Of a stretch of DNA of 64,000 nt, positions 53,500 through 62,593 are shown one piece after another. The notes under the pieces were generated by a model. The model was not told the origin of the DNA and ran no database searches. It saw only the letters and a list, made by a program, of their open reading frames with translations. The stretch's first letter is position 1; each line of letters begins with the position of its first letter. A program made the translations under genes and the position numbers. Source of the stretch: Cryoendolithus antarcticus (Eukaryota > Ascomycota > Dothideomycetes > Cladosporiales > Cladosporiaceae); the NCBI GenBank assembly GCA_002077065.1, contig NAJO01000018.1:1-64000 (forward strand), read 5' to 3'.

Positions 53500-54972
53500 C
53501 TACGACCAAGGAAACGCCGTCATCAGGCTGGGAATCAGTGTTCTGTAATACCATTAGTAAGTGTTCTCGTGATGCAGTTGCGCGGTCAACGTACCCGAAT
53601 GCAAGTCCAGCAATTATACCAGTCAACGCTCTTCGCCTGATCTTCTCCTTCCTCAACTCAACATGCACAGCCTTGGCACGCTTCGGCGCCTCCTCAACAT
53701 CCTCATCGTCATCCTCCTCCATCTCCTCAGCCTTTCTCTTGCCCTTCCCGCTTGAGACTTCACCAGCCTTATCAACCATGTCACGCGCCATAACAAGCAT
53801 CTCCTGCGGGTCGCTGGGGAGCTTCATTTCCGGGTATCCGACCGGCAACTCGACGTTAACGCGAGTGCTTTCGAGTTCTTCGTCTGGATCGTCGGGCGAA
53901 GTTTGCGTCGTCTTCTCGACCTCCACCTTGACCGTGTCGCGCGAAGAAGTCGGGCGGGATGGAATATCTCCGTTCACGCTGTGGGCTTCAGAGTCCGCTA
54001 CCGACGCGCCGTCCTCGTCCACTTTGCTCAATCCGCCGCGACCCTTGCGTGCTTTTCTGGGTGTGGCGATTTTGCGTGCTGGTGTTTTTGAAGGCGATGC
54101 AGAGCGGATACTGCGCGAGCCGCGCGTTGAGCGCCTTCCTGTATCCAGTTTGTCTGGCGAGCGGCCTAAGCCGTTGACAGTATCGCCTTTGAAGCGGAAG
54201 GCGGGTGGGGATTTGATGGCTTTCTTGGGGTCCGAGGTGCCGTGGGTGATGGGTTCGGGGTCTAGGAGTGCGGCGACCCAGAGCTTGATGCCGTATTCTT
54301 CGCCGAGGGAGAGTGCTGTAATACGTGTGTTAGCACGAGCTAGCAGTTGTTGAGGGAAAGAAGGGAAGGCAGGAGCGACTGACCTTGATTCGGGTGGATC
54401 CACACGTTCCCCGCTACCTCCTCGCTGCTTGACTCCGGCAGTCCCTTGACGAAGTCCTTCTCTGCGAGCTCCTCGTCCGTTGAAGCGTAGGGGAATGCAG
54501 CCTTAAACATGCCCGTGGCGCTAACATAGCCATCTGAAGACCGCCTCTGTCGTATCACCTGTCAGTCCTCGATCCATTTCCCCTGCGCTGATTTCCAACG
54601 TACCATCAAGAAATACGCATCCGGGTACTTTCTATTACTCCCCTTCGCAAATATGCCACTCGAGCTCAGATCGCTCGGCAGTGGCACGCGGAGATGCGCA
54701 TAGTCCAGCACGCCGAGATTGTCGGGTTTGGTCGCATTGCTAGTGTTCACCTGACCGGGCTTGACTTTGAGCTCCGTTTGCCCAAGGCAGCGGCGCTCGA
54801 CGAGGATCTCATCTGTATTGCGATGTCTGTATTAGTGAGCTGTATGTAGGTTTGCGCGAAGCTGCAGTGCGCCGCGGCGCGCAGAGATGGGGGACGTACG
54901 GTTTGGCGCGCGCTCTTCGATGAGCATAGGATTCTTGTCCTCCGGCAGAGGGACGCGACGAGTATCTGCCAT
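53500..54972 (-). CDS. APSES/KilA-N domain protein, Bqt4-like inner nuclear membrane protein, five exons
   Basis: Exons 54900-54972, 54604-54812, 54384-54546, 53595-54315, 53500-53542; 402 residues. Donors GTACGT (three times), GTCAGT; all frames join exactly. The APSES-type DNA-binding fold lies at about residues 45-150: [65 protein letters not shown] charged middle with [18 protein letters not shown] follows, then an acidic stretch ([13 protein letters not shown]). The last exons form a C-terminal membrane helix ([15 protein letters not shown], then [10 protein letters not shown]), so the protein is tail-anchored. This arrangement matches S. pombe Bqt4, which ties telomeres to the nuclear envelope, rather than soluble APSES regulators such as StuA. 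The membrane helix appears only after splicing the last 52-bp intron. Confidence 0.82.
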
Positions 54973-55529
54973 TGCGCTGTAGATATATGCGCGACCGTAT
55001 AGTAGTGCTCTAGTCGAATGCGCGAAGTGTCGCGACGGCTTCCTCGGCGCAAGCTGTGGCTGATTCAGACTCGACGCGATACGACGCGATTCACCACTCT
55101 CTCTTCCTCAAGTATATGAACGACGCAAGAAGTGAATTACTACTGCATGTGATACGATATGATAGTGAAGAAACGTGTGAAGTCAGATAGAGACAAGGAT
55201 GCGATGCGATCGAAGAAGCTTGGGGACGGGAATCTCCCAGGGCGCTCTGAAGTGTGGAGGCGGGCAGGGGAAGATGCGTGGCTGGAGAGGATCGATGCGC
55301 TAGAAAGTCGTCACGTCAATGGCAATTTCTCGTTTCGTCACGCGCAGAGTGCGTGCTGATGATCGCGATTCATGGAGATGAGATGAGATGATGGGACGTG
55401 TCCTTGGGACCATTTTGGCGTTAGGGTAAATCTATCATCTATTCGTGTGCGTGCGACGACTCATAAGAGTGCGCATCATGTCCTGTCCTCGTGGGCGAGG
55501 CGGGTAGAACCCTCCAATGGTAGAGGCAT
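54973..55529. other. Intergenic, 0.56 kb
   Basis: Between two minus-strand genes. A 66-codon plus frame (55159-55359) is not protein-like. No gene seen. Confidence 0.5.
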
Positions 55530-56805
55530 TTACTCTTTGCCTCCTATGAATCTGTACACCACCGAGAAGTCTTTACCCTTGCAGCTCTCATCCTTCTCGA
55601 CCGCGGCGTAGATGTCTCTCGCATACGCACCAAGCTGCGGCTCGATCCCGGCTTCCTGACCAGCCTTGAGCGCGAGCTTCAAGTCCTTCAGCATCAACGA
55701 AGTGCCGAAGCCGCCCTCGTAGCCCTTGCTCGCAGGTGAACCCTCGATAACGCCAGGTACTGGATTGTTGACCTCACTAGGCCAACACTTCCCCGTAGCA
55801 GTATTAATCATATCCGCCAACTTATGCGGATCCAACCCCCACTTCACACCCATATTCATCGCCTCGCATGTTGCAACGTTGTTAAGAGCGAGCAGGTAGT
55901 TGTTCGCCAGCTTTCCTTTCAACCCGCTGCCTTGAGGCCCTAAATGTATCACCCGCTTCCCCATCATCATCAGCACCTCCGTCGCACGCTCTAGCACACT
56001 CTCCGAGGCGCCAATCATGAACGTCAATTTGCCGGCTGCTGCGCCCACGACACCGCCAGACATGGGCGCGTCTATGAAGCGGCCTTGGCCTGAGGCGTGC
56101 GCGGCTTCGGCGACTTCGGACGAGGTTTTGGGATCTATGGTGCTGCAGTCTATGAAGAGGCGTTTGTGGTGGTTTGGGGCTTCGGTGAGGAGGGTCGGAG
56201 GTTGAAGGACTTGGCCGAAGACGGATTGGACGTGAGAGGGTTCGGGGAGGACGGTTATGATCGTTGTCTAAGTGAACTTCGAGTCAATGATGGGCTCTGT
56301 TGAAGCGTTTGGCTTGCGAGTATCGGGAAAGGTTTCGTATCAGAGGATTGGCTTTGTATTGAGTAATCAAATAGACAGCTTGCGCTGCAACTTAGATCAT
56401 AGTTATAAAGGAAAATTATACAGATCATCATGGAATGGTCTTGCGACTCGGGGCGATCGTAGGAGTGTACGTACCGACTTCTCAGCGACTTCCCGCACGT
56501 TCTTCGCTATCGTCACATTGCCGACCTCTTTCGCGAATAGAGCTGTGCTGGCTTCGTTGACATCGTGTATGATCATGGTGTCCGACTCTGGAATCTTCGT
56601 TCGGAGGTTCTTAGCCATTGGGTAGCCTGCGATCGTTAGCAGAAGGTCAAGTCACCAATTGAGGAAGCTCTGTACCCATCCGCCCCAGTCCAATGAAGCC
56701 ATAGCTGGCCTGCAGCCGGTTCGCAGTCGCGAAGCCTCTTCGAGAAGCCGCGGGTACTGCCAGAGCACCGCTCGCGTGCCTACGAAACACACCTGCCGCC
56801 CTCAT
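55530..56805 (-). CDS. 3-hydroxyisobutyrate dehydrogenase, mitochondrial, three exons
   Basis: Oxidises 3-hydroxyisobutyrate to methylmalonate semialdehyde with NAD in valine breakdown. Exons 56676-56805, 56475-56626, 55530-56267; 339 residues, the family's usual size. Intron 1 is 49 bp (GTACAG, GCTAACG branch); intron 2 is 207 bp (GTACGT, ACTTAG), unusually long for this window. The N-terminus (MRAAGVFRRHASGALAVPAA, then SRRGFATAN) is a mitochondrial presequence. The dinucleotide fold starts YGFIGLGRMGYPMAKNLR; FIDCSTIDPKTSSEVAEAA and DAPMSGGVVGAAAGKLTFM are the substrate-binding segments; the catalytic lysine is in GSGLKGKLANNYLLAL. All motifs present, so probably active. Confidence 0.93.
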
Positions 56806-57208
56806 CTTGGTGAGCTGTGTCGTGTGCCCAGCCGCTGCTTATCAAGTCCAGACTGCGATTGGAGAAAGAGATGGAAATTGGGATTCAGAAGCCCGCCGGT
56901 GATCGAGTCAGAGTAATACAAACGCGAATGAAGCTGCCCATCACCTTGAAACGTAGCTACCCGCCCCGAGCTCCTACGTAGGGCGGCATACCTGGCGGAT
57001 TGCCGGACATAGCACAGCCGAGGGTGTTGGTATCCTGCGAGCTCTGCAGTGCGGAGCTTTTGCTTCAGCCGCCCGCAATCTCCTCCGCGTGTGGAGTCAG
57101 ATAACGGATGGTGCACATTACTCGTGTGGTATGTAGCACGTGATATAAGACAACGGGGATGTAAGTGGAAGTGTTTGCCTTGAGTTCTGAGTATGTGCGT
57201 TGTATGGT
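56806..57208. other. Intergenic, 0.4 kb
   Basis: HIBADH promoter side and 3' side of the ABC gene. No gene seen. Confidence 0.5.
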
Positions 57209-59122
57209 CTATGAGCGTCCCCAAATCTTGTCCCATCCCTTCGGATTCAGCTGAAGTGGTCCAGCCAGCGTGCCAGTCCTTGGCTCCCTTCCCTCGCCCG
57301 CTTCTGGCAGACAGATCCACTCTCGTACACAGCCTGGCACGTCCTCCTTCGCGTGACTGATGACCAGCAACGCCTGCCGATCGGTCAAGCCCGTCATTGT
57401 GAACTTTCCAAGCTTGCTAAGCATGCTCTCGTGTGCAGTGCCATTTGTGACTTCGCTTACTTTCTCTCCTTGAGATAGGAAGAGCAGCGCTTTGTCGCGT
57501 ACGGTCTCGTCCATGCCGCTGAAGGCTTCGTCTAGAATGACTAGCTCTGGGCTTGCGACAATGGCGCGCAGGAAGAGGAGCAAGCGTTGGCTGGAGAACG
57601 GAAGCTCGCCAAAACGTGTCTCTTTGGCCCATGCAAGGTCACTCTCGTTTACTTGTGCAGATACGAGCAGTGTCTCCGCTTCGGCGACCGACGAGCGCTT
57701 TAGCTTTTCAATTAAAGGTGCATCGTCTGCCTTCGGACTAAGCTCCCTCGTGAACCACCTCAGCGTGGCTGCTACCCTATTCTTCGCGTCCTCGCTGAGC
57801 TTTGGCTTTGCAAGTGGCGCATCGGCCCACGCAGACTCCAGCGCTCGTTTGACTGTGATTTGTCGTGGAAAGAAAGCATGTACCTCTGGGCTGCTATGTC
57901 CCATCCTCTGCTGTAGATCAAAGACACTAATGCCCTTCTCGCCCTTCTCGGGCAGCCTCGAGCGTCCGAAAAGCTTAATCGGCAAGCTATAAGCTTGTGG
58001 ATGATCTGAGGTAATAAGACTGAGCATGGTGGTCTTGCCGCTGCCGTTGGGGCCAAAGATGCCGGCGCGTTGGCCACGATGGAGGGACCAGTGGAGACCT
58101 GAACCAGGCGACTCAGGCCTGTGCCAGTCCCCCAAGACAGTCTTCGGACCGTAGGAGACCCGGACGCCTGTCATCTCGATCACAGCTTCTTCGAGCGGAG
58201 GCGAGGGAAGCTGCGTGGAAAAGCCATCGCGGCTGAGCTGCTGTACTGGCTGGAGGGCGCTGGTACCAGGTTTTAGTACGCTTTTAGTCTCGCCCTGCTT
58301 GACGACCCGTAATCCATTGTCGACCATCACCGTATAGTTGATCCAATGCGGTACACTATCCTCAGGACGAAAACTGATGACTACCTTAGGCTGCCCACTT
58401 TCAGCAAGTTCTCTCAGCACTTCCGACAGCCTCGCGAGTGTATTCGGGTCAAGCCCCATGAAAGGTCCATCCAGAAGCAGGACCTGGGGCCGATCGATCA
58501 ATGCTTTCGCAATGCGTGCGCGTCTCGTCTGTCCGTTGCTCAGATTTGCAACCGGCATGCTTAGCAACCGCCCAAGGTCGAGCTGATCAGTCACCCTAGC
58601 CAGTGCAGCCTGATCCACAGGATCCTCAACTCGTTCCAGCGCATTCAGCTCAGTATGTCCAGTCAAGTAGTCTTTTACAGTGAAGTCCGTCTCCTCCCTG
58701 CGACTCTCATAGCGAGCACTGAGGTACGCACCTCGGACACTCGTGCCTCCGACATTGTTCCCTCTCTCGGCATCAAAGCCAACGTACTTCACAGCATGCT
58801 GAGGCGAGGTACCAATATCTGACAAATGTGGGTAGCGTCGAGCTGTGGGCGGGTGGCAGATGTGCTGGCCGGCGAGGATCTGGAGGAATGTCGTTCGGGC
58901 CACTGAAGACGGCGATATGACCGACCAGTGTTGTTGCGCAGAGCCACTAGATAGGATGAAGTTCAGGCCGGCGAACAGGGCGTGATTGTGGAGGTCAGTG
59001 GAGGACGGGTAGTTCCTGTGGAAGGTCCCATTGTCGATTTGGATCAGTGGCTTTGTCGATGAGTGTCTATGCTGTGTGAGGGTCCTCCATGCTGGTCGCC
59101 AGGCTCGATAGCCACTCCACAT
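57209..59122 (-). CDS. Twin-ATPase ABC protein without membrane domain (YDR061W-like)
   Basis: Single exon, 637 residues: two ABC nucleotide-binding domains and no transmembrane helix. Similar in layout to yeast YDR061W and bacterial ModF-type proteins; function unknown. NBD1 (about 25-290) is degenerate: the Walker A reads SPSSVARTT with arginine for lysine, the signature ANLSNGQTRR is intact, and Walker B is LLLDGPFMGLD with glycine in place of the catalytic glutamate. NBD2 (about 310-637) has a perfect GPNGSGKTT and VILDEAFSGMD, but its signature is LPFSSQR. So one composite site is expected to hydrolyse ATP and the other only to bind. The first 24 residues (MWSGYRAWRPAWRTLTQHRH) could be a mitochondrial presequence. 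Confidence 0.85.
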   Translation of the reverse strand: MWSGYRAWRPAWRTLTQHRHSSTKPLIQIDNGTFHRNYPSSTDLHNHALFAGLNFILSSGSAQQHWSVISPSSVARTTFLQILAGQHICHPPTARRYPHLSDIGTSPQHAVKYVGFDAERGNNVGGTSVRGAYLSARYESRREETDFTVKDYLTGHTELNALERVEDPVDQAALARVTDQLDLGRLLSMPVANLSNGQTRRARIAKALIDRPQVLLLDGPFMGLDPNTLARLSEVLRELAESGQPKVVISFRPEDSVPHWINYTVMVDNGLRVVKQGETKSVLKPGTSALQPVQQLSRDGFSTQLPSPPLEEAVIEMTGVRVSYGPKTVLGDWHRPESPGSGLHWSLHRGQRAGIFGPNGSGKTTMLSLITSDHPQAYSLPIKLFGRSRLPEKGEKGISVFDLQQRMGHSSPEVHAFFPRQITVKRALESAWADAPLAKPKLSEDAKNRVAATLRWFTRELSPKADDAPLIEKLKRSSVAEAETLLVSAQVNESDLAWAKETRFGELPFSSQRLLLFLRAIVASPELVILDEAFSGMDETVRDKALLFLSQGEKVSEVTNGTAHESMLSKLGKFTMTGLTDRQALLVISHAKEDVPGCVREWICLPEAGEGREPRTGTLAGPLQLNPKGWDKIWGRS

Positions 59123-59394
59123 TGCTCCTCACACGCTTCAGATCGATCAAAGGAGACATCGCGAATGTTGAGTATATTCTTTATGTCGAGAGCCATGACT
59201 CGAACCCAAGCTTCATGCCACAGCCGCGGTCTGACGTTGGGTGCGGAGACACTAAGGACTATGGGTAAGGTACATGTACACTGCATCAGAGTCTCAACGA
59301 AGGCTACTTTACTCTGCATTCCTCACAGTTCGGAGACGCAGTGACAATACTGACCGACGATGCTCCCGTCGCTACAGCCAAAGCGTCCCGAAGT

Positions 59395-59760
59395 ATGAGC
59401 GGCAACGACTCCAAATCGGCACTATCGTATTTAACGCATAGTCAGGCACAAACTCATCCGGCAAGACAATATTCATCGTACCAGCAGACCAGACCGACGA
59501 CGACAAGCACTCCTCCGAATATCTCAGGCTCACGGCCACGAACACAGCTCGAAGCTATGCCACCCAATGAAGTTCCGACCAGATCTGCTCCAGGCCACCA
59601 CAATCTGGCCTACAACCCCGCCGTCACGCATCCAGTGTTTTTCACCGATGCCTGGCGGAAGCCACCGTTCTCTATGCCAGGCTCTGCAGCCTTCAATCCA
59701 GTGGCAACGGGCTACGTCTTCGGCAACGCGAACACACGGTCAACGGCAACGAAGTTATGA
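59395..59760 (+). CDS. Small hypothetical protein, uncertain
   Basis: 121 codons from ATG 59395 (MSGNDSKSALSYLTHSQ) to TGA 59758-59760; the frame is open from 59341. No domain is recognised. The first 70 residues are polar (Gln/Thr/Ser/Pro), and the last part reads NLAYNPAVTHPVFFTDAWRK, PPFSMPGSAAFNPVATGYVF, which looks more protein-like than random translation. It lies in the 1-kb gap between the ABC gene and the beta-lactamase-like gene. It might be an exon of a larger gene or noise; included because the gap is otherwise empty. Confidence 0.35.
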   Translation: MSGNDSKSALSYLTHSQAQTHPARQYSSYQQTRPTTTSTPPNISGSRPRTQLEAMPPNEVPTRSAPGHHNLAYNPAVTHPVFFTDAWRKPPFSMPGSAAFNPVATGYVFGNANTRSTATKL

Positions 59761-60100
59761 GGCGTGTGACGATGCGTGGTGTGGATCTTATCCATTGAAC
59801 GATCGCCTCTAAGATCGGGTCACTGCTCCGGGCCGACTGACGTGCAGGTGCCGTTGACGTGTACAATGTGAATCACGTCCGCCTTTTTGAAGACGGACAC
59901 CTTGTCCTGAGTTCGCATGCAGCGCACTATGAAATTCACCGAAATGCGCCACGCTGGTAGACGAAGTACTCTCACGGTAACGGTGTTGAACCAGCTGGAT
60001 TACAAGGGCATCTAACAACACGGCTACACTGAAGTTTACTGGCCTGGTCTCCGAGGCATACCACAGTCTTGCATGCTGCAGCGGCTTAACTTGCATGCCC

Positions 60101-61954
60101 TTACACCTCCTTGACCAAGCTAGCTCTAATCCCATCATTCGAGATCTGAGTAGCAACGCCCTGCTCATCCACATGCACTCTCCAAGTCCTCAGACTGCCC
60201 CCAAGAAACCTATCTCCATCAAAGGTCGCCCAGTCGAAGGTTGAGTAATAGATCCCACTGAAAGGCCCGAACCCGGCAGCCTGGTACGTCGGAAACTGCT
60301 CTTGCTGGGCAATCTGGAACACGATCTCGCCACAACCAGCTTCGAATTTGGGCACGGTCACTAGCAGTCTTGGCTTTTCGGACTCATAATACAAGGCGAG
60401 CATGTCGATACCGTTCGAGATCCAGCTGTTGATGTTGAGGCTCGGGCTGGCGTTGGGGATCGTGGTCTCGTTGAAGGCAATCCCCACAGTGGAGTTGACG
60501 GTACTGGAGGTGTATTGACCAACGACCTTCTTCACGGCTTCAGCAGCTGCTTGCGCCTCGAGTGCGGGTATGATGGCAGCAGCGACGTGATCGATGAGCT
60601 TTAGCGCTGACTTGCCGCGCGTCTGGGGACCTGTCAATGGCTCGTATTGTCCGTTTAAGAAGCTGAAGCCGGCGTTGTAGTCTGGGATCAGCGCTAGCAT
60701 CCCGCCATATGATCCAGAGTCGCCAAGCTTGGTGTAGATGTCGGTCACTTTGCCAGTGTCGTTGTGGACATATCGGATGATTTCCCAGGGCGCACCAATA
60801 TTGTAGCTCAAGCTGGCGAGAGAAGCGACGGGCTTCATCCAACCGCGTGTCTGGTCTCTTGGCAGCAGAGTCGAGTTCATGAGTCCAACACCAAGCTTGT
60901 TCAAGTCGTTGATGGTAGACAGCAGACCACCGGAAGGAATGGTGTAGGCATCCACTGGGTACGCCCACGAAGCTGTTAACGGTCCTACGATCACAGACCT
61001 ATCGAGGTATGGGCTAGCCAACGGCGCGTTGACGAAGGAGCCATTCATCCCGAGAGGCGTGAACACCAAGTCATTGTAAACCTCCTCTAGACCCTTTCCA
61101 CTGATTCGCTGCACGATCAAGCCTAGAAGCATGAAGCCCAGGTTTGAATATGCCGGCGTCGTCTTCGACAGGAACACAGGCGGCGCAGATCCACATGCAA
61201 CAGCGATCTCTTCTGGAGTCGCACTGAGGTTCAGGCCAAGAGTAACCTGCGCAAGCGCCACTGGGTTATAATTGGGATCCAGCCCAGCCTCGGCGGCGAC
61301 GTTGTAGACACTGGTATTCTTTGTCTGCAAGTCAGTGAAGACTGACACCAAGAGATCCTCAATCGGACCCGTGGCTTCGATCCCGCTCAAGTGGCTCGCC
61401 AGGTCGTGCGGCGTGATGGTCGACCAGTCCGGTGCAATGGCGCTGCGGTTCGCGTTGACGGCCGCAAACTCTGGTAGGATCTCGGTGATGGGCTGATACC
61501 ATACCGTGGTGTTGAGGGCGATCTGGCCGGCAAAGGTGGTGATGAGCTTCGAGACACTGGCGATACGGTAGATGCTGTCGCCATCTACGCTTATGGTGCC
61601 ATTGAGTGCGGCAACAGTCTGCGGGCCAGCACGGTGGTATTGCAACTCGGATGCCGCGAGTTGATCCTCGAGCGAGAAGAGACCGAAGGAGAAAGTCACG
61701 TTCTCGGTGCCAAGGATGCCGACTGTCGCGGTGGTATTTACGCCATCCTTGAAGTAATGTTCGAAGGTGTCGGTGGCGTTGTCCCAAGCGGCGCGAACGA
61801 GAGAGGTATGGCTGGTGAGGTCTGAAGGATAGGGATAGGTGGGTGTGAGAAAGTCTGCCACGGCGTATGGAAGGACGAAGAGGGCGAGAGCGCCCAGCGT
61901 CGGGGTGCTGAAGGGCATACTAGTTATTCTCGTGGGCAGGATTTGAGAGGTCAA
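60101..61954 (-). CDS. Secreted beta-lactamase-related serine hydrolase
   Basis: Class-C-type serine hydrolase (Pfam beta-lactamase family; many fungal members act as esterases or peptidases, not as resistance enzymes). Single exon, 617 residues. The nucleophile motif SxxK is S133-V-S-K136 in IYRIASVSKLITTFAG, and the second motif YxN is in TPAYSNLGFMLLG. Further typical segments: ITPHDLASHLSGI, PLGMNGSFVNAPLA, AYTIPSGGLLSTINDLNKLG. A signal peptide follows the second ATG (61918; MPFSTPTLGALALFVLPYAV), which is the likelier start. About 12 NxS/T sites suggest an N-glycosylated extracellular protein. The C-terminal 150 residues form a lipocalin-like addition often seen in this family. Substrate unknown. 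Confidence 0.87.
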   Translation of the reverse strand: MTSQILPTRITSMPFSTPTLGALALFVLPYAVADFLTPTYPYPSDLTSHTSLVRAAWDNATDTFEHYFKDGVNTTATVGILGTENVTFSFGLFSLEDQLAASELQYHRAGPQTVAALNGTISVDGDSIYRIASVSKLITTFAGQIALNTTVWYQPITEILPEFAAVNANRSAIAPDWSTITPHDLASHLSGIEATGPIEDLLVSVFTDLQTKNTSVYNVAAEAGLDPNYNPVALAQVTLGLNLSATPEEIAVACGSAPPVFLSKTTPAYSNLGFMLLGLIVQRISGKGLEEVYNDLVFTPLGMNGSFVNAPLASPYLDRSVIVGPLTASWAYPVDAYTIPSGGLLSTINDLNKLGVGLMNSTLLPRDQTRGWMKPVASLASLSYNIGAPWEIIRYVHNDTGKVTDIYTKLGDSGSYGGMLALIPDYNAGFSFLNGQYEPLTGPQTRGKSALKLIDHVAAAIIPALEAQAAAEAVKKVVGQYTSSTVNSTVGIAFNETTIPNASPSLNINSWISNGIDMLALYYESEKPRLLVTVPKFEAGCGEIVFQIAQQEQFPTYQAAGFGPFSGIYYSTFDWATFDGDRFLGGSLRTWRVHVDEQGVATQISNDGIRASLVKEV

Positions 61955-62593
61955 AGCTGAGATGGTGATGTCTAGAAGACCAGAGGAAGATTTGTGGATC
62001 CATGGAGAAGCATATGTATTCTCGCAACCATTGCTTCAATTTGAGCGATCCTCAGCCCCTGGAACATTTCTCCTGCTATGACTTCACTTCCACACAATCC
62101 AGCAAGGCACCTGCTTCACCTCGCGTTGCTCAATGCTTGATCGCGCCGACAAACCTACTACAATGCGAGAGGCGTGCACAGCTACGGTGCTACAGCTCGA
62201 ATACGAGGCATATCGCGCTACGCCCAATTGAGAGCAATGGGCCGCCGACGTTGCGAGAAGGATGGAGGCTTGAGACATACCGCTTGGCGAAGCACGAGGT
62301 GATGCAAATGCTGAGCATCATAGGGCACGAAGATGGGTGGCACGAGAATTAGCATTGCCTTGTAATCTCGGTTGTACGTTTTGTCTATCTGCAGCAAGCC
62401 AGCTTGCTATTCTGGGTTTATCTTATACAAGCTCATCGCAGCGCCTACATCAAGCAGGGCGAAGTGCTATGTGCACAGCATTGCTGCTTGACGATTTCTT
62501 GCCAGCGTGCAGGCAGCAAATACACGGATCGTAATCTTGTCGTCAGAATCGTAAGTCTCCCTTCGAGCCCGGGCCCTTTTTCCCCTCGTACGT
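61955..62593. other. Intergenic, 0.64 kb
   Basis: Upstream of the beta-lactamase-like gene and downstream of the edge gene. A 116-codon plus frame (62002-62352) is not protein-like. Confidence 0.45.
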
